This document shows, one piece after another, positions 25,511 to 34,471 of a stretch of DNA of 59,783 bases. The stretch spans positions 1 to 59,783 of the forward strand of contig NZ_SUMC01000051.1 of assembly GCF_005047355.1 (NCBI RefSeq), given 5' to 3'. The notes under the pieces were generated by a model. The model did not search any database, was not told where the DNA came from, and was given only the letters and a program-made list of their open reading frames with translations. Origin of the DNA: Actinacidiphila oryziradicis (GTDB taxonomy: Bacteria; Actinomycetota; Actinomycetes; Streptomycetales; Streptomycetaceae). The translations under genes were made by a program, and so were the position numbers. How positions within the stretch are numbered: position 1 is the stretch's first letter; each line of letters opens with the position of its first letter.

Positions 25511-27046
25511 ATGGCGACACGTAGGGATGAGCTGAACGCCTACTCTTTCGCGCGCAAGCGAACAGTGGCCGCGTTCCTCCAGCCGTCCCCGCACGGTTCC
25601 GAAGAAGCGGCCCCGCGCCCGCTGAAGACCGTCGGGCCAAGTCTCGTCGTGGCTGTGATGATCGTGGTCGGATTCAGTGCGTGGGGCGTGCTCAAGCCGA
25701 CCGCCCCCAAGGGCTGGGACGAGGCCAACGCGAAGGTCATCGTCGGCGACGAGTCCACCACCCGCTACGTCGTCCTCATGTCCGGCAAGACCAAGATGCT
25801 CCACCCGGTCCTCAATCTCGCCTCCGCCCGGCTCCTGCTCGACCCCAAGAAATACGGCGTCATCAAGGTCAAGGAGTCCGTGCTCGACAACAGCGGCATC
25901 CAGCAGGGCGCCACCATAGGCATCCCCTACGCCCCCGACCGGATGCCCAGCCAGAGTGACGCCAAGACGCCCAAGTACTGGGCCCTGTGCGAGACCGCGG
26001 GCGCCGGCACCGACCAGGCGCCGCAGAAGGCCGTGTTCGTCCTCAACAAGCACGACCAGGTGAAGGTCGAGGGGCCGAACCGGCTCACCGACAAGGAAGC
26101 GCTCTACGTCCAGAGCGCGACCAGCAAGGCCCAGTATCTGGTGTCCGCCGACGGCACCGCCTACCTGCTGGGCGAGCAGCAGCAGTCGGAGCAGCAGCAC
26201 AACCTGCTCAGCAGCGTGGTCTTCGGCCCGGACGCCAAGCCCCAGACGGTCACCGACGACTGGCTGGCCACCCTGAATCAGGGGGGCACAGTGACCTTCC
26301 CCCAGATCGACGGAGTGGGCGGGACCTCCACGGCCGCCAGCCTCGCCCCGAAATACGCGAAGGTCGGCCTGGTCCTGAAGGCCGGGGCCGGCACCACGTA
26401 CAAGCAGTACGTCGTGCTCAAGGACAAGGTGGCCCCCATCACCGACTTCACCGCCCAGATGCTGCTCGGCAGCGCCCAGACCAGGAGCCTGTACACCGGC
26501 GCCCCCGCCGCGGTGCCGGTCGCACTCAGCGACATCAACCCGCAGGACGACAACACCATGACCCAGATGGGCAGGATCTGGCCCCAGAACTCCGTGATCC
26601 AGGCCAACAAACAGGACACCGGTGCCCGCAAGGTGTCCTGCAGCGTTTACCACGGCACCACGGACCCCACGACCAAGGAGCCCGTGATGACCACCTGGGC
26701 CGGCACGGACTACCCCAAGGACGTGGTCCAGAGCGGCACGAGGACCTACGTATCGCCCGGCAGCGGCCTCTTCTACCAGCAGGTCACCGGCACCGAGTCC
26801 GGCGGCGGCTCGGTCTACCTGGTGACCGACACCGGCCTGCGCTACTCGGTCTCGTACAACCCGCACACCAACCAGACTTCCGGCTCCACGGCGGCCGCCA
26901 ACGGGCAGGACCAGACCAACGCCGCCCAGGCCAAGCTCGGCTACGAGAAGAACACCCCCGTACCGGTGCCCAAGGTCTGGTCGGACCTGCTCGCGCTCGG
27001 CCCCGCGTTGGACGTCAAGAGCGCCGGGCAGACCCAAGGTTTCTAG
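25511..27046 (+). CDS. eccB: Type VII secretion system protein EccB
   Basis: 511 residues. The N-terminus MATRRDELNAYSFARKRTV is the EccB family signature. One membrane segment (LVVAVMIVVGFSAWGV, about residues 44-59) follows, then a large extracytoplasmic domain with repeated beta modules (TTRYVVLMSGKTKMLHPVLN; IGIPYAPDRMPS) and Cys residues at CETAG and CSVYHG that may pair. EccB is a core subunit of the ESX membrane pore. ATG at 25511; the long frame open upstream belongs to the divergent promoter region. Followed after about 180 bases by the esx pair. Confidence 0.95.
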   Translation: MATRRDELNAYSFARKRTVAAFLQPSPHGSEEAAPRPLKTVGPSLVVAVMIVVGFSAWGVLKPTAPKGWDEANAKVIVGDESTTRYVVLMSGKTKMLHPVLNLASARLLLDPKKYGVIKVKESVLDNSGIQQGATIGIPYAPDRMPSQSDAKTPKYWALCETAGAGTDQAPQKAVFVLNKHDQVKVEGPNRLTDKEALYVQSATSKAQYLVSADGTAYLLGEQQQSEQQHNLLSSVVFGPDAKPQTVTDDWLATLNQGGTVTFPQIDGVGGTSTAASLAPKYAKVGLVLKAGAGTTYKQYVVLKDKVAPITDFTAQMLLGSAQTRSLYTGAPAAVPVALSDINPQDDNTMTQMGRIWPQNSVIQANKQDTGARKVSCSVYHGTTDPTTKEPVMTTWAGTDYPKDVVQSGTRTYVSPGSGLFYQQVTGTESGGGSVYLVTDTGLRYSVSYNPHTNQTSGSTAAANGQDQTNAAQAKLGYEKNTPVPVPKVWSDLLALGPALDVKSAGQTQGF

Positions 27047-27079
27047 AGCCGTGAGGGTTTGGTGATGGAGGTCAGGATC

Positions 27080-27093
27080 CCGATACGTATCGG
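27080..27093. promoter_or_regulatory. Perfect 14-bp palindrome upstream of the esx pair
   Basis: CCGATACGTATCGG is a perfect inverted repeat, located about 150 bases before the first WXG100 start. Downstream (27125-27130) lies TAAAGT, a possible -10 box. It could be an operator controlling esx expression; the regulator is unknown. Confidence 0.4.
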
Positions 27094-27228
27094 AGTAACT
27101 GTTCGCGATGTCACGGGATATGGCTAAAGTTAGGACAGACATCGACACGGGATGTCGACCGGGCGACCGGGGCAGTGCCGCGGACGACTGGTGTTACATC
27201 TTCTACGTCTCATGGGGGACGCGCTCAC

Positions 27229-27549
27229 ATGGCTGGACAGCAGTTCACCATGACCGAGGAGGAGATGGTTGCATTCAGCACCCGCATCTCCACGGTCAAC
27301 ACCTCGATCCAGGGCGAGATCCGTCGCCTCCAGTCGGTGATCGACACGATCACCTCCGGCTGGAAGGGCTCGGCGGCTACTGCGTACAACAACCTGCAGT
27401 CCCAGGTCAATCAGGACGCCACCAAGCTCAACCAGGTCCTGAATGACATCAAGGAAGCCGTCGACGCGAGCACCAAGAACTACTCAGCCTCGGAAGAGGA
27501 GCAGCGGGCGTCGATCAACAACGTCGCGTCCAGTTCCCCCTTCGGATGA
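27229..27549 (+). CDS. esxB: WXG100 family secreted protein (EsxB-like)
   Basis: 106 residues, two helices separated by the WXG turn (TSGWKGSAATAYNNL, Trp 45). The C-terminal helix ends with the export motif Y-x-x-x-E (NYSASEEEQ), recognised by the EccC ATPase in ESX systems. The ATG at 27229 gives the usual WXG100 size; GGGGGA lies 9 bases upstream. It is paired with the next gene, with which it presumably forms a heterodimer exported by this locus. In Streptomyces coelicolor the equivalent pair is secreted by type VII and influences sporulation. Confidence 0.93.
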   Translation: MAGQQFTMTEEEMVAFSTRISTVNTSIQGEIRRLQSVIDTITSGWKGSAATAYNNLQSQVNQDATKLNQVLNDIKEAVDASTKNYSASEEEQRASINNVASSSPFG

Positions 27550-27613
27550 TCGATTCCGCGCGCATCGCCGCGCGGCTGGTTTCATCCGCCACCGACATCT
27601 GAGGAGACACCGT

Positions 27614-27904
27614 ATGTCCGGGCAGATCCTGGTCAATTTCCAGACCATCTCCCAGGCCTCGACTGACGTTCGTCAGACGGCCGGAAACATCAAGCGCCAG
27701 CTGGACGACCTCGAGGCCGGCGTCAAGAAGATCGCCACCACCTGGGAAGGCTCCGCACAGGAGGCCTACCAGGCCAAGCAGTCCGAGTGGGACCAGCGCG
27801 CCGCCTCACTGCACCAGACGCTCGAGCAGATCGCCAAGGCCCTCGACACCGCCGCCCAGAACTACCAGGCGACCGAGTCGAAGAACCAGCAGATCTGGGG
27901 CTGA
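27614..27904 (+). CDS. esxA: WXG100 family secreted protein (EsxA-like)
   Basis: 96 residues, the canonical ESAT-6 size. WXG turn ATTWEGSAQEAYQAK (Trp 44). Helix two ends NYQATESKNQQIWG, with another Y-x-x-x-E. GAGGAG (27601-27606) is a good ribosome-binding site for the ATG at 27614. Partner of the gene 64 bases upstream. A strong hairpin follows the stop, so the pair is probably a separate abundant transcript. Confidence 0.94.
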   Translation: MSGQILVNFQTISQASTDVRQTAGNIKRQLDDLEAGVKKIATTWEGSAQEAYQAKQSEWDQRAASLHQTLEQIAKALDTAAQNYQATESKNQQIWG

Positions 27905-27926
27905 CGACCAGCCCAATCAGGGGGTT

Positions 27927-27958
27927 GTGAGGGTGAGCACCGGTGTGCTCGCCCTCAC
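27927..27958 (+). terminator. Hairpin terminator after the esx pair
   Basis: GTGAGGGTGAGCAC (27927-27940) pairs with GTGCTCGCCCTCAC (27945-27958) with one G-T wobble across a 4-base loop (CGGT). A 14-bp stem 22 bases after the stop. It probably raises stability of the esx messenger and separates it from the mycosin gene. Confidence 0.8.
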
Positions 27959-28006
27959 CGGCGGTTGTGAAACCAACCGCACACAACGGGAGGAAGAAGA
28001 ACAACC

Positions 28007-29323
28007 GTGGGACCGGGATCGAGGCGCTCCGCCGCCATCGCAGCCGTAGTGACGGCCGTCGCCGCGACAGGCATTGCCCCATCCGATCAAGCAGCCGCAC
28101 TTTCCGTACCGACTGTGCGGACCGTCCTGGCCGGCAACGGCGATGGCACCGCCCGGTTCCAGATCGCCAACACCCAGTGCTCCTTCGCCTCCGATGTCAT
28201 CAAGGGCACCCCCTGGTCCCTCCAGCGCATCCTCTTCAAACAGCTCTGGCAGAACACCACGGGCCTCGGAGTCCTCGTCGCAGTCATTGACACCGGCGTC
28301 GACGACAAGAACGTCCAGCTGTCCCAGGCCGTCAGCCGCAAGGACAGCTCCCAGGGCACCCCCGGCGGCACCGACTACATCACCCCCGGCGGCGACGGCA
28401 CCACCGACCCCGTCGGCCACGGCACCAAAGTCGCCGGCATCATCGCCGCCCGCCCCCTGCCCGGCACCGGCTTCGTCGGCCTCGCCCCCGGCGCCACCAT
28501 TCTCCCCATCCGCCAGAACGACAACCAAGGCGGCGGCACCGTCGCCACCATGGTCAAGGCCATCAAGTACGCCGTCGACTCCGGCGCCAAGGTCATCAAC
28601 ATCTCCCAAGACACCTCCCAGGCCATGCCCGCCAACTCCAGCCTCGAGCAGGCGGTCAAGTACGCGGAACGCCAAGACGTCCTCATCGTCGCCTCCGCTG
28701 GCAACGGCGGCGCCTCCGACAAGGTCAAACTCACCTACCCCGCCTCCTACGACGGCGTCCTCGCCGTAGCCGCCTCCGACCGCAACAACGCCCCCGCCTC
28801 CTTCTCCCAGCCGGGCCCCTTCGTCGGCGTCGCCGCCCCCGGCGTCGACATGGTCTCCACCGTCCCCGGCGGCGGCCACTGCGTCGACCAAGGCACCTCC
28901 TTCTCCGCCCCCTACGTCTCCGGCGTCGCCGCCCTCATCCGCGCCAGGCACCCCAAGTGGTCCTACCGCCAAGTCATCACCCAAATCGAGCAAACCGCCG
29001 ACCGCACCATCCGCACCCGCGACAACTACCTCGGCTGGGGCGTCGTTGACCCCGTAGCCGCCGTAAACGACGACACCACAACCCCCCAAGCCGCCCCCAC
29101 CCCCGACCCGGTCGCCCAAGCCAACGGCAACACCAAGGTGCAGGCCGCGACCGTCCTTTTGGGTGAATCCGAAGATGAGCGCAACCAGCGCTACGCCGTG
29201 TACGCCGTAGCCGGCGCCGGCGGCCTGGTCGCCCTCCTGATCGGCGGCGGCGTTGTGATGGGCGACTGGCGTCGCAAGCAAGGCATCGATGTTGGAAGGA
29301 AAAACGGGGAGGTCACATCATGA
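28007..29323 (+). CDS. mycP: Type VII secretion-associated serine protease, mycosin (MycP-like)
   Basis: 438 residues. Sec signal peptide (MGPGSRRSAAIAAVVTAVAA, cleavage after about residue 30), subtilase domain with catalytic D95 (AVIDTGV), H138 (VGHGTKVAG) and S298 (GTSFSAPYVSGVAAL), and a C-terminal membrane anchor (AGGLVALLIGGGVVMG, about residues 404-419) with a short cytosolic tail. C58 and C292 may form the disulfide seen in mycosins. Mycosins are needed for ESX complex stability. GTG at 28007, with GGAGGAAGAA 5-15 bases upstream. The next gene overlaps its end (ATGA). Confidence 0.94.
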   Translation: MGPGSRRSAAIAAVVTAVAATGIAPSDQAAALSVPTVRTVLAGNGDGTARFQIANTQCSFASDVIKGTPWSLQRILFKQLWQNTTGLGVLVAVIDTGVDDKNVQLSQAVSRKDSSQGTPGGTDYITPGGDGTTDPVGHGTKVAGIIAARPLPGTGFVGLAPGATILPIRQNDNQGGGTVATMVKAIKYAVDSGAKVINISQDTSQAMPANSSLEQAVKYAERQDVLIVASAGNGGASDKVKLTYPASYDGVLAVAASDRNNAPASFSQPGPFVGVAAPGVDMVSTVPGGGHCVDQGTSFSAPYVSGVAALIRARHPKWSYRQVITQIEQTADRTIRTRDNYLGWGVVDPVAAVNDDTTTPQAAPTPDPVAQANGNTKVQAATVLLGESEDERNQRYAVYAVAGAGGLVALLIGGGVVMGDWRRKQGIDVGRKNGEVTS

Positions 29324-29637
29324 GTGATCAGTACAAGGTCGATCTCAGCGAACTCGAAGGCACCATCACCAAGCTCAACGGTGTGATCCGTGACCTCGGC
29401 AAGGCCAACGCCTGCGCCAGAGACGACACGTACCTGCCGCCGGGTGCCCTGGGCAGCGCATTCGATGAGGCCCATGCGCTCACTAACGCCCACACGGATA
29501 TGAAGCAGCACATTGAGGAGGTCGTCCAGCACCTCCACAGCGTCATGGACGAGTTCGGTAAGAAGACGAAGACCGCTCACGGCGCGTACTCGGACTCCGA
29601 GTACAACGCCCAGTCCGGTATGTCCGGCGGGAACTGA
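29320..29637 (+). CDS. Small helical Esx-like protein, type VII locus
   Basis: 105 residues, predicted as two helices with a turn near GALGSAFDEAH and no clear WXG. It has a Y-x-x-x-E motif near the C-terminus (AYSDSEYNAQ), the placing expected for a type VII signal. The ATG overlaps the mycosin stop. It probably pairs with the larger protein of the next gene, which carries a true WXG segment. Substrate or chaperone role is inferred from position and shape, not shown. Confidence 0.65.
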   Translation: MSDQYKVDLSELEGTITKLNGVIRDLGKANACARDDTYLPPGALGSAFDEAHALTNAHTDMKQHIEEVVQHLHSVMDEFGKKTKTAHGAYSDSEYNAQSGMSGGN

Positions 29638-29689
29638 CTGATGCACACAGTGACGAACGCCGCATGGGCCAACAAGGGGGCTGTGATTC

Positions 29690-31030
29690 ATGAGTGACGG
29701 TGTCGAGTACCAATACCAGGCCCCGACACAGTGTTACGTCGGGGAACACACCACGGACTTCGCGGGCAGCAAAGACATGGACGAGATGAAGGCCATGCTT
29801 GCTAACGCATCGGTCAAGGACGTGCGCTCGGCCTCCAGAGGCTGGCAGATCGTGCACGACCAGTTGGTCGGGGCGGACGGCGTCAAGTCCGTATTCGACG
29901 CCGCGGTAGATCACATCATGCAGCACTGGGAGGGCAAGGCCGCCGACAGCTTCGCGGCCAAGGCCAAGCAGATCAGCAAGCAGATCTCCGACGGTGCCCA
30001 GTACGCCCACTACACCTCCGTCGCGATGGAGAACGCAGCTGGCGCGCTCGAGACCATCAAGCCCCAAGTCGACTCTATGGAGAAGCCCAGCGCCCTATCG
30101 AGTGCCTGGGACTACGTCACCGATGACGGCCGCGATGACTCAGGCCTCAAGGCCGACCTTGCCAAGGGCGTGAGCACCCAGCAGGCCCTGGATAGCAACC
30201 GTGACAAGCTCTCCAAGGGCAAGGAAGCCCAGCTTGAGATGGCCGTCAAGATGGAGCAGTTGGGGGCGGCGTACAACTCGCAGACGAAGAGCATGGGGTC
30301 GTGGAAGCAAACAACTATCAACAAGAGCGATGACTATCCAGGTGAGCCAGGAGGAGCTGCCCCTGTCCCCGTCGTCATTCCTACGTCACCGTCCGTATCC
30401 AGTCCGCGGAGTACAACTTCTAGTCGCTACAGCGGAAGCGGTGGCACTCCGAGGACAGTCACCACGAACAAGTCTGTGACGTCGCCCCGTGAGGCGCCGG
30501 CTTCACCGCGTGAAACGGGGATCACCGGTGGGGTACAGAAGCCGGTCGCAGGCACTAAACCACAGGTAGGAACCGGGATCGACGGTATCTCGGGTGGTTC
30601 TGGAGTTGGCGGAGGCACCACGGGCGTAGGGAGTGGAGTGGGCTCGGTACGCTCGGTCGGCGGTGGCACTGGTGGCAGCGTGCCCGGCGGTCTTCCGGGT
30701 GTGCTTGGAAGCCTCGGTGGCGGGGGCGCAGCCGGCGGCGCCGGAGTCAGGGGTGGCGGCCTCGCCCGCCAGCGTGGTGGCGTCGTGGGCGCGGCCAAGG
30801 GGGAAACTGGAACAGGCAAGGGGACACAGGGCGGTTCAGGCCTCCACAAGAGCCGCGGTGCCACAGACGTCGGCAAAGCAGGCAAGGCCGGTAGGGGGGC
30901 CATGGGTCGTGGCTCGTCCGAGCGGTCCGAAGAAGAAGAGCGGCGTGAGCACGACCGGCCCGACTACCTCGTCGAGGACGAGGAGACCTGGACGCCGGAG
31001 CGTAACGTAGCTCCTCGTGTAATCGAATAG
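29690..31030 (+). CDS. WXG100-domain protein with Gly-rich tail, likely type VII substrate
   Basis: 446 residues. The N-terminal half is a helical bundle with a WXG turn (MQHWEGKAADSFAAK, Trp about 84). From about residue 215 it is a Ser/Thr/Pro- then Gly-rich, low-complexity region resembling PPE-like proteins. The C-terminus PDYLVEDEETWTPERNVAP is a conserved tail seen in Streptomyces type VII proteins and contains Y-x-x-x-D. Located 52 bases after the small Esx-like gene. The body is GC-poorer than the flanks. Function as exported substrate is inference. Confidence 0.7.
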   Translation: MSDGVEYQYQAPTQCYVGEHTTDFAGSKDMDEMKAMLANASVKDVRSASRGWQIVHDQLVGADGVKSVFDAAVDHIMQHWEGKAADSFAAKAKQISKQISDGAQYAHYTSVAMENAAGALETIKPQVDSMEKPSALSSAWDYVTDDGRDDSGLKADLAKGVSTQQALDSNRDKLSKGKEAQLEMAVKMEQLGAAYNSQTKSMGSWKQTTINKSDDYPGEPGGAAPVPVVIPTSPSVSSPRSTTSSRYSGSGGTPRTVTTNKSVTSPREAPASPRETGITGGVQKPVAGTKPQVGTGIDGISGGSGVGGGTTGVGSGVGSVRSVGGGTGGSVPGGLPGVLGSLGGGGAAGGAGVRGGGLARQRGGVVGAAKGETGTGKGTQGGSGLHKSRGATDVGKAGKAGRGAMGRGSSERSEEEERREHDRPDYLVEDEETWTPERNVAPRVIE

Positions 31031-31116
31031 CCAGTCGGCGCATGAGGGAATGTAGAACAACGCTGGTGCGCGGCCGCTTGGCCGCGTTCCCGCAAGGCCT
31101 GAGAGAGGACACGCGG

Positions 31117-32457
31117 ATGGGCTTCATGCGAACGCTACACGTGGCAGGTGGTGTGGTATTGGCTGGCGTTCTGGTTCTTGCCTCGGCCCCCGTTGCTTCG
31201 GCCGACCAGACCAGGAAGGATCAATGGCCACTCGAGGCGTTTGATGCCGCAGCCATTTGGAAGATTTCCAAGGGTAAGGGCGTCACCGTGGCCGTCATCG
31301 ACGATGGAGTGAATGCTCAGCATATCGACCTGAAGGGAAGTGTCCTGACAGGTAAAGATTTCATTGACGGCGGCTCCACTGCACCAGCATCCGGAGACAG
31401 TCATGGAACTCAAATGGCATCGATCATTGCTGGCCATGGCCATGGCTCTGGTGGTCAAGATGGCGTCATGGGCCTGGCTCCGGAAGCGAAGATTCTTCCT
31501 ATTCGAGACGATGGTACCGGTGGGGGTGACGCAGGGGCACCGATCCGATATGCTGTGGATCACGGTGCATCTGTGATCAATATCTCGATGGCGGGCCCTC
31601 ATGAAAGTCCTGATCAGGATGAGGCAATTGCATATGCACTAGGGCATGACGTTCTAGTTGTGGCAGGAACTGGCAACGACGGGACAGGACCGAATCGTCC
31701 GCTCTACCCGGCCAGCTATCCCGGGGTGCTAGCCGTCGGCGGCGTGAAAAACTCTGGTCTTATTTGGGAAAGTTCGAACTACGGCCCGTCGGTTTTGGTG
31801 ACGGCTCCGGCTACGTATATTGTCTCTGCGGGCGGTAAGACAAATTCCTCGTACCGTTCCGGGACGGGCACATCTGATGCTACTGCATTTGTATCTGCTG
31901 CTGCAGCCCTACTTCGCTCAAAGTTTCCCCATCTCACTGCTGGTCAGATCGTCAGTCGTCTAACCAAGACGGCAGGCCTTCCTGCGGGGGAGAAGGGTCT
32001 TTCACTCCCTGATGAGCACTATGGCTACGGCTTCATCCAACCCCTCGCCGCATTGACCAAGGACATCCCAGCGGGGTCAAAATATGGCCCCCTCTCCGTC
32101 CCCGCGTCGCTGAAGACCCCGTCGGTCTCAGCCACGCCCGACGGCACGACCTCGGGTCAGGACTCCGCGTCCAGCGAAAGCAGCAGCAAGCACACACTCA
32201 TCGTGGCAGCCCTCGGCCTCGGTGCCCTGGTCGTCCTGGGCCTCATCATCTTCATGATCGTCAAGATCTCCCGCCGTAACAAGGGCGACAGGAACAATGG
32301 CGGCGGCCCCGGGGCCCCGGGCGGTTTCGGACCCACCCCTGGCTATCCGCCGTACGGTCAACAGCCTCCTCAGCAGCACAACCCATACGCGCAGCCCCAG
32401 TCGAACCCATACCAGCAGCCCACCCAAGCTCCCGGCCAGTGGCCCAATCAGCAATAA
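31117..32457 (+). CDS. Second mycosin-type S8 serine protease
   Basis: 446 residues. Signal peptide MGFMRTLHVAGGVVLAGVLV..SADQ, subtilase domain with D62 (VAVIDDGV), H96 (DSHGTQMASIIAG), oxyanion Asn in GTGNDGT and S253 (SGTGTSDATAFVSAAAALL). All catalytic residues are present, but the motif around Ser is GTSDAT rather than GTSxSAP. A C-terminal membrane segment (LGALVVLGLIIFMIV) precedes a cytosolic Pro/Gln-rich tail. ATG at 31117 after GAGAGAGGA. The codons for the catalytic region are AT-richer than the tail; see findings. Confidence 0.88.
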   Translation: MGFMRTLHVAGGVVLAGVLVLASAPVASADQTRKDQWPLEAFDAAAIWKISKGKGVTVAVIDDGVNAQHIDLKGSVLTGKDFIDGGSTAPASGDSHGTQMASIIAGHGHGSGGQDGVMGLAPEAKILPIRDDGTGGGDAGAPIRYAVDHGASVINISMAGPHESPDQDEAIAYALGHDVLVVAGTGNDGTGPNRPLYPASYPGVLAVGGVKNSGLIWESSNYGPSVLVTAPATYIVSAGGKTNSSYRSGTGTSDATAFVSAAAALLRSKFPHLTAGQIVSRLTKTAGLPAGEKGLSLPDEHYGYGFIQPLAALTKDIPAGSKYGPLSVPASLKTPSVSATPDGTTSGQDSASSESSSKHTLIVAALGLGALVVLGLIIFMIVKISRRNKGDRNNGGGPGAPGGFGPTPGYPPYGQQPPQQHNPYAQPQSNPYQQPTQAPGQWPNQQ

Positions 32458-32535
32458 GAGGGATCGACCGGAAGCATTTTGTAGGTGATGCTCGGCCAAG
32501 TGGCGTCGCTTGTCACCCTGGCAGCCATAGGCTGT

Positions 32536-32736
32536 TCACACTATGAGTGTGTCGAAGCGTCCAGCCTTGATGCTGTAGATGAGTGCCGCCCACCTCGGGA
32601 TCGTCGTGGTGACGATCTCGCCGGGGCGGTCGCTCTCGCGGAACAGGATCAGCCCGTCGGGGCCAGGGGCTACCTCGACACATTCCTCCTGGGCTCCGCT
32701 GCTGAACGAAGACTTGCGCCATGCTGGTTGTGACAT
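32536..32736 (-). CDS. DUF397 small regulatory protein
   Basis: 66 residues; AWRKSSFSSGAQEECVEVAPG is the diagnostic DUF397 start, followed by IVTTTIPRWAALIYSIKAGRFD. AAGGAGAG precedes the ATG. Proteins of this family are encoded beside XRE-DUF5753 regulators (WhiJ-like) in Streptomyces and probably bind them. It lies 10 bases after the regulator gene, forming an operon on the minus strand. Confidence 0.93.
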   Translation of the reverse strand: MSQPAWRKSSFSSGAQEECVEVAPGPDGLILFRESDRPGEIVTTTIPRWAALIYSIKAGRFDTLIV

Positions 32737-32746
32737 GGAACTCTCC

Positions 32747-33631
32747 TTATTGCAGGTCGTGGAGGATGTGCTGGATCAGGCTCAGCGAATCCCTGTTTAC
32801 TTGTCTCTCGGGTGCGACCGTTGGGTTGGCGGGGGCGAACGCCAAGGACTGCAGCCGGTCAAACATTCTGGCGTACTCACTGATGCGGTCTCCATCTCCA
32901 GTGAACATCGAGTCTTGCGCGTGCGACAGGTGCAGGGTGTCCAGTTCTGGAGTGGGGCCACCGAAGAGTGCGAAAGGTCGGCTGAAGCCGGAATAGCCGC
33001 CCATCTCAAAGGGGAAGACCTGCAAAGTGACGTTGGGCAGCCGGGCCACTTCAAGCAGCCGGAGCAGTTGCTCCCGCATGACTTTCTCGGTGCCGATCCG
33101 TACGCGCAGCGCCGACTCGTGGACGACCGCGTGGTAAGGCATGGGGGCCTCGCCTGCGAGGACGTGTTGCCGGGCCATACGGAACTGCACGTACCGCTCG
33201 ATGTGTTCGACGTCGCGCTCGATGCCCAGGAGTAGGGCCCGAGCATAAGGTTCGGTCTGAAGCATCCCAGGGATGAAGAGCGGCTCGTGGATGCGGATAT
33301 TGGTGGCTCGCGCCTCCGTCTCAGCCAGGTCCAGGGCCCGGCGTTCCATCACGTCGGCGTATTCGTCCCACCATCCCTTGCCGCGGCCGTGGGCCATGGC
33401 CATGAGCCCGTCGAAGAGCGGACCGTCGGGGCAACCGTAAGAACGAAGCAGCCTGTACAGCCCGTTGCGAGGCACGTTCATCCTGCCGGCCTCGATATGG
33501 CTGATCCGGGTGCGGTCGGCGTCCAGCAGGGCGCTGGCCTCATCGCCTGACATCCCGGCCTTGGTGCGCAGCTTCCGGAGCTCTGCCCCGAGTCGGCGGT
33601 GGCGCTCGCTGGGGCTGATCCTTGCTGCCAT
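32747..33631 (-). CDS. XRE-family regulator with DUF5753 domain (WhiJ-like)
   Basis: 294 residues. N-terminal helix-turn-helix (LGAELRKLRTKAGMSGDEASALL, with RISHIEAGRMNVP about residues 44-56) and a C-terminal DUF5753 ligand-like domain (EPLFIPGMLQTEPYARALL; EVARLPNVTLQVFPFEMGG). Members of this class, such as WhiJ of S. coelicolor, regulate development and usually have a small DUF397 partner. ATG at 33631 preceded by AAGGAGGG. Divergent from the neighbouring ATPase gene. Confidence 0.92.
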   Translation of the reverse strand: MAARISPSERHRRLGAELRKLRTKAGMSGDEASALLDADRTRISHIEAGRMNVPRNGLYRLLRSYGCPDGPLFDGLMAMAHGRGKGWWDEYADVMERRALDLAETEARATNIRIHEPLFIPGMLQTEPYARALLLGIERDVEHIERYVQFRMARQHVLAGEAPMPYHAVVHESALRVRIGTEKVMREQLLRLLEVARLPNVTLQVFPFEMGGYSGFSRPFALFGGPTPELDTLHLSHAQDSMFTGDGDRISEYARMFDRLQSLAFAPANPTVAPERQVNRDSLSLIQHILHDLQ

Positions 33632-33834
33632 GCGGTCATCCCTCCTTCATGACGCAATCAGTCTGTCGCGCGGTCAGCCCGCCATCCGCGCGTGTGCCGC
33701 TGGCGTCACCCACATGAGCGTAATCCCGATCTCACGGTTGTAACTATCGCATGCGTGTGACTACCTTCAGTGACGTCCGAAATACCTGAAGTTCCCTACG
33801 GTCACGCCAAGTTAGCTTTGGCCGAGAGGCCGAG

Positions 33835-34314
33835 ATGAGGGACTCGGAGCCCCCCTGCTACAAGATGCGCCAGCAACCCACTGTCCGGCCGCCCGATCCC
33901 GTTCCTGCCGTTCCAGTCCGCTGGGTCTATCCGGCCCAGCCCGAGTCCGTGAGCCGGGCTCGTGGTGACATCTGCACCTCCGCAAGTCGCACCTTCCGAG
34001 CTGCCGACCGTACTGACGACCTGGCTCTCTTGGCGTCCGAACTCGTCACCAATGCGATCCTGCACGGGGCGCTGCCCGCTCGCGAGTATGTGATCGAGGC
34101 GACCTTGTGGCGTGCTGACAACTATCTGTGGCTCGCCGTCTCCGACGCGGGTGAGGACGTCATCCTCACTCCGGCTTCGTCCTGGCCCGGGGGCTGCGGC
34201 GGACGCGGTCTCCTGCTCATTGATGCTCTCGCCGACGTGTGGACGGTGTTGCCCCGGGCGGCAAGGGGCAAGTCCGTCGTGATCGGGTTGGCGGCGGAGG
34301 GCCCCATGCGATGA
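33835..34314 (+). CDS. RsbW-like ATP-binding (HATPase_c) protein
   Basis: 159 residues. N box LLASELVTNAILHGALP (Glu, Asn), the D in VSDAGEDV and G box GGRGLLLIDALADVWTV mark an anti-sigma-factor-like kinase fold without a dimerisation domain. Streptomyces carries many of these. It faces the XRE-DUF5753 gene, giving the classic three-gene set with DUF397. The start is uncertain: ATG at 33835 or ATG at 33865. Its partner and signal are unknown. Confidence 0.85.
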   Translation: MRDSEPPCYKMRQQPTVRPPDPVPAVPVRWVYPAQPESVSRARGDICTSASRTFRAADRTDDLALLASELVTNAILHGALPAREYVIEATLWRADNYLWLAVSDAGEDVILTPASSWPGGCGGRGLLLIDALADVWTVLPRAARGKSVVIGLAAEGPMR

Positions 34315-34471
34315 ACGCGGTGGTGTCCCTCGCAACCCGCCCGGTGGCGGCCTGGGGGCGCCCGTCCAGGCGCCCCGCTGGTGGGTCGCGTTTATGTACG
34401 GCTCACCACAAGCGCCGGTGCCGAAACGGGCCGGCACACTTCGTACCGGCGGCAGAAGGCGGGTAACCGCT

